Source: B4-G1 sp964393895
GTDB lineage: Bacteria > Chloroflexota > Anaerolineae > B4-G1
Direction of reading: 5' to 3'
Length of the DNA: 8,724 bases
NCBI GenBank assembly: GCA_964393895.1
Contig: CAYMWP010000168.1
Location: 1-8,724 of the forward strand
Shown here: positions 6,259 to 8,724 of the stretch, in pieces
How positions within the stretch are numbered: position 1 is the stretch's first letter
How the letters are laid out: each line of letters begins with the position of its first letter
Position numbers and translations under genes: made by a program
The notes under the pieces: generated by a model
What the model saw: only the letters and a program-made list of their open reading frames with translations
Told to the model about the DNA's origin: nothing
The model's database searches: none

Positions 6259-6501
6259 ATGAACAGCCAATCTCCTGATGAATCACCGAGGGCTCCTTAC
6301 GAGAGCGTCTTTGCCAGAGGACTACAGTACCTCGAAGGTCACCCTGTTCTCGTGTTTGGCCTACTGTTTATGCTCGTGGCTGTGGTTCTGGTAGCTCTGG
6401 TCCCTGCAGCGCTCGAAAGCCCCCTGCCATACGTCCTGCTGGGTGTGGGCGTCTTGCTGGTGATTGTGGACTTTCATCGGCTTGCTGCAGCGACGTGCTG
6501 A
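6259..6501 (+). CDS. Small two-helix membrane protein, unknown function
   Basis: An 80-residue protein not recognised as a known family. A polar N-terminus (1-28) precedes hydrophobic segments VLVFGLLFMLVAVVLVALVP (30-49) and about 57-71, predicted as two membrane helices joined by a short ALESPLP turn. AAGGAGG lies 7 nt before the ATG, an ideal ribosome-binding site, 26 nt after the hydrolase stop, so it is probably the last gene of the ABC operon. The C-terminal nine residues after VIVD look unlike a cytosolic tail. In the neighbouring frame the same DNA reads WTFIGLLQRRAERTS, a more typical helix end with basic residues, so a late frameshift or sequencing error is possible. Confidence 0.65.
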   Translation: MNSQSPDESPRAPYESVFARGLQYLEGHPVLVFGLLFMLVAVVLVALVPAALESPLPYVLLGVGVLLVIVDFHRLAAATC

Positions 6502-6584
6502 GCGTACTTCAGTTGTCCCGCCATCGTCGTTGACGTTCCCCAATCCTCAACCTCCAATACCCAATCCCTGGTTCCCAACCCCCT
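6502..6584. other. Gene-free C-rich tract with CAATCC-like repetitions
   Basis: Between the last operon gene and the SUMF1 fragment, variants of CCAATCC, CCAACC and CCAATACC recur irregularly at 6539-6581. No conserved coding signal is visible. It resembles irregular simple-sequence DNA rather than an array, as there are no fixed-length spacers. Confidence 0.4.
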
Positions 6585-6740
6585 CCCGCCCGCGTCTACC
6601 CGTGGGAAGGTGGCCTCAACCCCGACCGGGCCAACTACAACCAGACGGGTATCGGCACCACCACCTCCGCCGTGGGCATCTTCCCGGACGGGGACAGCCC
6701 CTACGGCTGCCTGGATATGAGCGACCAGGTTTTTCTGTAA
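6585..6740 (+). pseudogene. Fragment of a formylglycine-generating-enzyme/SUMF1-family gene
   Basis: A frame from about 6585 to the TAA at 6738-6740 encodes RVYPWEGGLNPDRANYNQTG (6591-6650), then IGTTTSAVGIFPDGDSPYG and CLDM. This is the hallmark core of FGE-sulfatase (SUMF1-type) domains: YPWG, N(Y/x)xxTG, VGxFPxGxSPYGxxDM. In intact members DM is followed by xGNVWEW. Here DMS is followed by DQVFL and a stop, which is where the palindromic repeat at 6724 begins. The N-terminal part of the domain and any start codon are missing too, since the C-rich tract lies upstream. It is a remnant of about 50 codons of a gene whose full domain is over 200 residues. No sulfatase, kinase or reverse-transcriptase partner is nearby. 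Confidence 0.8.
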
Positions 6741-6765
6741 GCGGAGCGGCAAAAACCTGGTTTCT
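6724..6765. repeat. Palindromic repeat copy 1 (ACCTGGTTTCT family)
   Basis: ACCAGGTTTTT (6724-6734) and AAAAACCTGGT (6751-6761) are perfect 11-nt inverted arms around 16 nt. The right arm extends to AAAAACCTGGTTTCT (6751-6765), identical over 15 nt to 7154-7168. It interrupts the SUMF1 remnant and supplies its stop codon. Confidence 0.65.
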
Positions 6766-6950
6766 GATCACCGTAGGTTGCAGCAGGTTTTCGCAGATGA
6801 TTTACGGAAAAAATCAAGATCAGCGTCCAATCAGCGTTAATCTACTACGTCCAAAATATTGTCTCATCCGTAAAGAATTTTGGGCCAAAGGTTCAGTCTG
6901 GTTCGAGGTTTGAGCCGCACCGCCGTGAACAGGCGGTGCTGGGTAATTCC
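6766..6950. other. Gene-free stretch with short repeats and a hairpin
   Basis: No gene is recognised. ATCAGCGT occurs twice 11 nt apart (6819-6826 and 6830-6837). TTTACGGA (6801-6808) and TCCGTAAA (6867-6874) are inverted copies. GCACCGCC (6917-6924) and GGCGGTGC (6932-6939) form a perfect 8-bp hairpin with a 7-nt loop. An open frame across it contains only repeat-derived sequence. Confidence 0.45.
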
Positions 6951-6955
6951 AAACG

Positions 6956-7073
6956 ACACTACAACGAATTGGGAAAGGAGCGGATTTTTTGCCGCCGCAC
7001 GAGGCCAATCCTGGCTACAAACGCGGTTGAACGATGTGCCCCAATTCGTTTTTTTCTAAATTCGCTGTAGTGT
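6956..7073. repeat. Nested inverted repeat, possible small non-autonomous mobile element
   Basis: The left arm ACACTACAACGAATT (6956-6970) matches the reverse complement of 7059-7073 at 14 of 15 positions. An inner pair, AACGAATTGGG (6963-6973) and CCCAATTCGTT (7040-7050), is perfect over 11 nt. On the right side the CGAATT motif is therefore present twice, as if 16 nt had been duplicated. The roughly 118-nt unit has no coding capacity. I found no convincing target-site duplication, so the element call is tentative. Confidence 0.45.
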
Positions 7074-7136
7074 TCCGTCCAATCTAACATTGTCAAGGTA
7101 GTTACTCGGAAGGTATACTTTCAAAAATTCGGGGTA

Positions 7137-7168
7137 AGAAACCAGGTCTACAGAAAAACCTGGTTTCT
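7137..7168. repeat. Palindromic repeat copy 2 (ACCTGGTTTCT family)
   Basis: AGAAACCAGGT (7137-7147) and ACCTGGTTTCT (7158-7168) are perfect 11-nt inverted arms around a 10-nt loop. The right half, 7154-7168, is identical to 6751-6765. Two copies 400 nt apart with conserved arms and differing loops suggest a dispersed REP-like family. Confidence 0.65.
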
Positions 7169-7375
7169 CATCTGCCAAACCCCGGTCTATTAAAAGATAC
7201 ATCAGAAGGGCATTTCTTTGCGACCTTTGCGCCTCTGTGGTGAAAAAACGATCACCTCGAACAGACATCTGCATACTTGTGGGGTGACAGACAGACAATT
7301 GGGACATCACTTATCTGTTTTGCCTCATCGGCGCTGTCTTGTACACTAACAGGACAATCACCAAAACATGCTGAC
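7169..7375. other. Gene-free stretch upstream of tRNA-Val
   Basis: No gene is recognised. About 7210-7245 holds a TTTGCGACCTTTGCGCCTCT segment that resembles the CACAGAGGCGCAAAG-type intergenic repeat I know from several bacterial phyla (from memory, not searched). A minus-strand open frame at 7056-7310 is built from this and the ACCTGGTTTCT repeat and is not gene-like. GACAGACAGACA near 7287 is a short tetranucleotide run. Confidence 0.4.
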
Positions 7376-7405
7376 TTGACACGGCGGCGGACATGGTGGT
7401 ATAAT
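7376..7405 (+). promoter_or_regulatory. Promoter of tRNA-Val
   Basis: A perfect -35 box TTGACA (7376-7381) and a perfect -10 box TATAAT (7400-7405) are separated by 18 nt. The predicted start near 7412 is only about 4 nt before the mature tRNA. Confidence 0.88.
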
Positions 7406-7415
7406 CTGATCGTGC

Positions 7416-7489
7416 GGGCGGTTAGCTCAGATGGCTAGAGCGCCACGTTGACATCGTGGAGGTCACAAGTTCAAGTCTTGTACCGCCCA
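7416..7489 (+). tRNA. tRNA-Val (anticodon GAC)
   Basis: A 74-nt cloverleaf. The acceptor is GGGCGGT/ACCGCCC with discriminator A at 7489. The D arm is GCTC/GAGC, the anticodon stem CCACG/CGTGG encloses the loop TTGACAT (anticodon GAC at 7450-7452), and the T arm is ACAAG-TTCAAGT-CTTGT. The first acceptor base pairs G with C. CCA is not encoded (CTG follows). It decodes GUC and GUU. Confidence 0.97.
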
Positions 7490-7509
7490 CTGGAAGTACT
7501 CATTAGTGG

Positions 7510-7544
7510 GAGATTTGAGAGCTTGCCGCGCGTTCTCAAATCTC
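7510..7544. terminator. Hairpin between convergent tRNA-Val and rsgA, possible bidirectional terminator
   Basis: GAGATTTGAGA (7510-7520) and TCTCAAATCTC (7534-7544) form a perfect 11-bp stem with a 13-nt loop. It sits 20 nt past the tRNA and 22 nt past the rsgA stop, where a shared terminator is expected. Neither side has a clear T-run, so function as an intrinsic terminator is uncertain. Confidence 0.45.
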
Positions 7545-7566
7545 CAAATCTGAAATCCCTCAATCC

Positions 7567-8550
7567 TCACTGTATTCCCCACCAGTACATATCCGCCAGC
7601 CTCTGGTGCTCATCCCGCAGTCGTACATAGCTCTCGTAGCGGTGCACGCTCACCTTTCCCTCCTCCACCCCCTGCACGACTGCGCAATCTGGCTCGACGG
7701 TATGGGTGCAATCTGAAAAGCGGCAGTGGGCTACCAGTGGAGCGATGTCGGGAAAGTAGGCGTCCAACTCCTCAGGATCCACGTCGAAGAGGGCCAGGGT
7801 GCGGATGCCGGGGGTATCGGCTACCCAGCCGCCCCCGTCCAGCGGCAGGAGCTGGGGCACGACGGTGGTGTGACGCCCCTTGGTAGTAGCCTGGCTCACG
7901 TCCCGCACTCGTAGCCCCAGGCCGGGCTGCATCGCGTTGAGCAGGCTAGTCTTGCCTGTGCCGGATGGCCCCACCAGTACGGAGAGCTTGTCTTTGAGTT
8001 GGCGGTGTAGTTTCTTGAGCCCCTTTTTTTCCTGGGCGCTCGTGTATAGGGTAGGGTATCCAATTTCCTCGTAAATGCCAAAGAGCGCGCGAGCCTCTCG
8101 TCGCTTGACCAGATCGACCTTGTTGGCGCATACGACGGCGGGGATGTTTTGTATCTCGGCTCCTACCAGCAACCGGTCGAGCAAACGCAAACTGGGGGAT
8201 GGCTCTGCGCAGGAGAAGACAAAGATGGCCTGGTCGGGGTTGGCGACGATAACCTGCTCCCGCTCAGACAGGTACCCGTTCCGGCTCCAGCGACGGGAAC
8301 CGCGCCCGTGTGCTATCGGGGCCAACCGCGCCAGCGCCCGCTTGCGCTCGGCGATCTCTTCGATCATGCCGCTGCCGTCTTTTACCAGGCTGATACGCAC
8401 CTGGTCGCCGGTAGCCAGCAGGTCGGTATCCCTCCGTTTCTGCTTGAGCCGTCCCCGCACCTGGCAGACAAAGTCACCTGCGTCGGTGTGGACGGTGAAA
8501 AAGCCGCTTTGGGCCTTGATTACCAGGCCGTCGAGTAGATTGGAATTCAG
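7567..8550 (-). CDS. rsgA: Ribosome small-subunit-dependent GTPase A
   Basis: RsgA (YjeQ/YloQ) is a circularly permuted GTPase that checks late maturation of the 30S subunit and is stimulated by it. In the 327-residue product an N-terminal OB-fold (about 8-75) precedes G4 NKVD (143-146), G5 SAQEK (171-175), G1 GPSGTGKT (194-201), the switch I region TTKGRHTT (222-229) and G3 DTPG (245-248). This is the permuted G4-G5-G1-G2-G3 order. A C-terminal zinc site follows with C276, C281, H283 and C289. The first in-frame ATG, GTG or TTG is GTG at 8458-8460, which would delete the first OB strands (GLVIKAQSGFFTVHTDAGDF). The frame is open further to the stop at 8587-8589. CTG at 8548-8550 lies 9 nt after GAGGAG (8560-8565), inside the transcript of a good promoter, so I take CTG as the start. 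A sequencing error at the start is the alternative. The gene is monocistronic here and convergent with tRNA-Val. Confidence 0.93.
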   Translation of the reverse strand: MNSNLLDGLVIKAQSGFFTVHTDAGDFVCQVRGRLKQKRRDTDLLATGDQVRISLVKDGSGMIEEIAERKRALARLAPIAHGRGSRRWSRNGYLSEREQVIVANPDQAIFVFSCAEPSPSLRLLDRLLVGAEIQNIPAVVCANKVDLVKRREARALFGIYEEIGYPTLYTSAQEKKGLKKLHRQLKDKLSVLVGPSGTGKTSLLNAMQPGLGLRVRDVSQATTKGRHTTVVPQLLPLDGGGWVADTPGIRTLALFDVDPEELDAYFPDIAPLVAHCRFSDCTHTVEPDCAVVQGVEEGKVSVHRYESYVRLRDEHQRLADMYWWGIQ

Positions 8551-8583
8551 TAGTCTGTTCTCCTCACTGTACGCTGCACACCC

Positions 8584-8612
8584 ATTTTAGACGTATCCGC
8601 CGCTTCTGTCAA
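8584..8612 (-). promoter_or_regulatory. Promoter of rsgA
   Basis: On the minus strand, a perfect -35 box TTGACA (8612-8607) and a -10 box TAAAAT (8589-8584) are 17 nt apart. The predicted start is near 8577, leaving about 27 nt of leader that contains the GAGGAG ribosome-binding site at 8565-8560. Confidence 0.78.
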
Positions 8613-8724
8613 CCAAATGGCTCGCCAGATCCAAGTTTCGGGCGTCTCGGGCTAGATTGGCTCGGAGAACACGTCCTCGGAGACGAGGGTCGAGAGCCTT
8701 TGGCCGCATCTTCTCAAAAAGTTT
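8587..8724 (-). CDS. Possible C-terminal end of an unidentified protein (partial)
   Basis: The minus strand is open for 45 codons from the right edge to TAA at 8589-8587, ending in RNLDLASHLVDRSGGYV. The stretch is rich in Arg, Leu and Ala and could be amphipathic helix. I do not recognise a family. Open length this short happens by chance, and the rsgA promoter lies inside its end, so the call is weak. If real, the gene would lie 36 nt upstream of rsgA. Confidence 0.28.
   Translation of the reverse strand, partial: KLFEKMRPKALDPRLRGRVLRANLARDARNLDLASHLVDRSGGYV

Noticed and set aside
6535..6590. CAATCC-rich tract as a possible CRISPR or regular tandem array
   Set aside because: Units vary in sequence and length, with no constant repeat or spacer size.
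6464..6913. Plus-strand ORF of 149 codons
   Set aside because: It crosses the C-rich tract, runs out of frame with the SUMF1 fragment and ends in repeat sequence; it has no ribosome-binding site.
7056..7310. Minus-strand ORF of 84 codons containing FTTEAQRSQRN
   Set aside because: It is assembled from the CACAGAGG-type and ACCTGGTTTCT repeats, a known style of spurious ORF.

Overview
The window reads as bacterial chromosome, most likely from a member of the Chloroflexota (Anaerolineae-like). The grounds are inferential: moderately high GC, sigma-70-type TTGACA/TATAAT promoters, tRNA genes without encoded CCA, an actinobacterial-type inositol-phosphate synthase beside a phosphatidylinositol-phosphate-synthase-like enzyme, an ABC permease fused to a SpoIIM-like domain, and gene-poor stretches full of short palindromic repeats.

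Left edge (1-730). A badly decayed tyrosine recombinase (integrase) lies on the minus strand, with catalytic-domain homology spread over at least three frames. It sits just 3' of a minus-strand tRNA-Pro(CGG), the usual arrangement of an old tRNA-integrated element. A strong hairpin between them reuses sequence from the tRNA anticodon arm. The tRNA promoter and the promoter of the next operon are divergent and closely packed.

Operon 1 (757-2830, +). A small ArsR-type winged-helix regulator with a palindrome at its predicted transcription start is followed by myo-inositol-phosphate synthase and, overlapping it by 8 nt, a CDP-alcohol phosphatidyltransferase. Together the two enzymes would turn glucose-6-phosphate and CDP-diacylglycerol into a phosphatidylinositol-type lipid. 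A hairpin with a T-rich tail ends the unit.

Operon 2 (3052-6501, +). A consensus promoter drives an ABC ATPase, a 500-residue ABC-2 permease/SpoIIM fusion, an RNase Z-like metallo-beta-lactamase-fold hydrolase and an 80-residue membrane protein. The genes are nearly contiguous and each has a plausible ribosome-binding site. The exported substrate is unknown.

Gene-poor zone (6502-7399). It holds a C-rich tract, a fragment of a formylglycine-generating-enzyme (SUMF1-type) gene cut off exactly at a palindromic repeat, a second copy of that repeat, a nested inverted repeat that could be a small non-autonomous element, and other repeat-like sequence. No intact gene is evident.

Right edge (7376-8724). 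A tRNA-Val(GAC) with a near-perfect promoter is convergent with rsgA, the ribosome small-subunit GTPase, on the minus strand. The rsgA reading frame contains its full N-terminal domain only if translation starts at CTG, which has a good Shine-Dalgarno sequence and a promoter at the right distance. An open frame running off the right edge on the minus strand may be the end of another gene.
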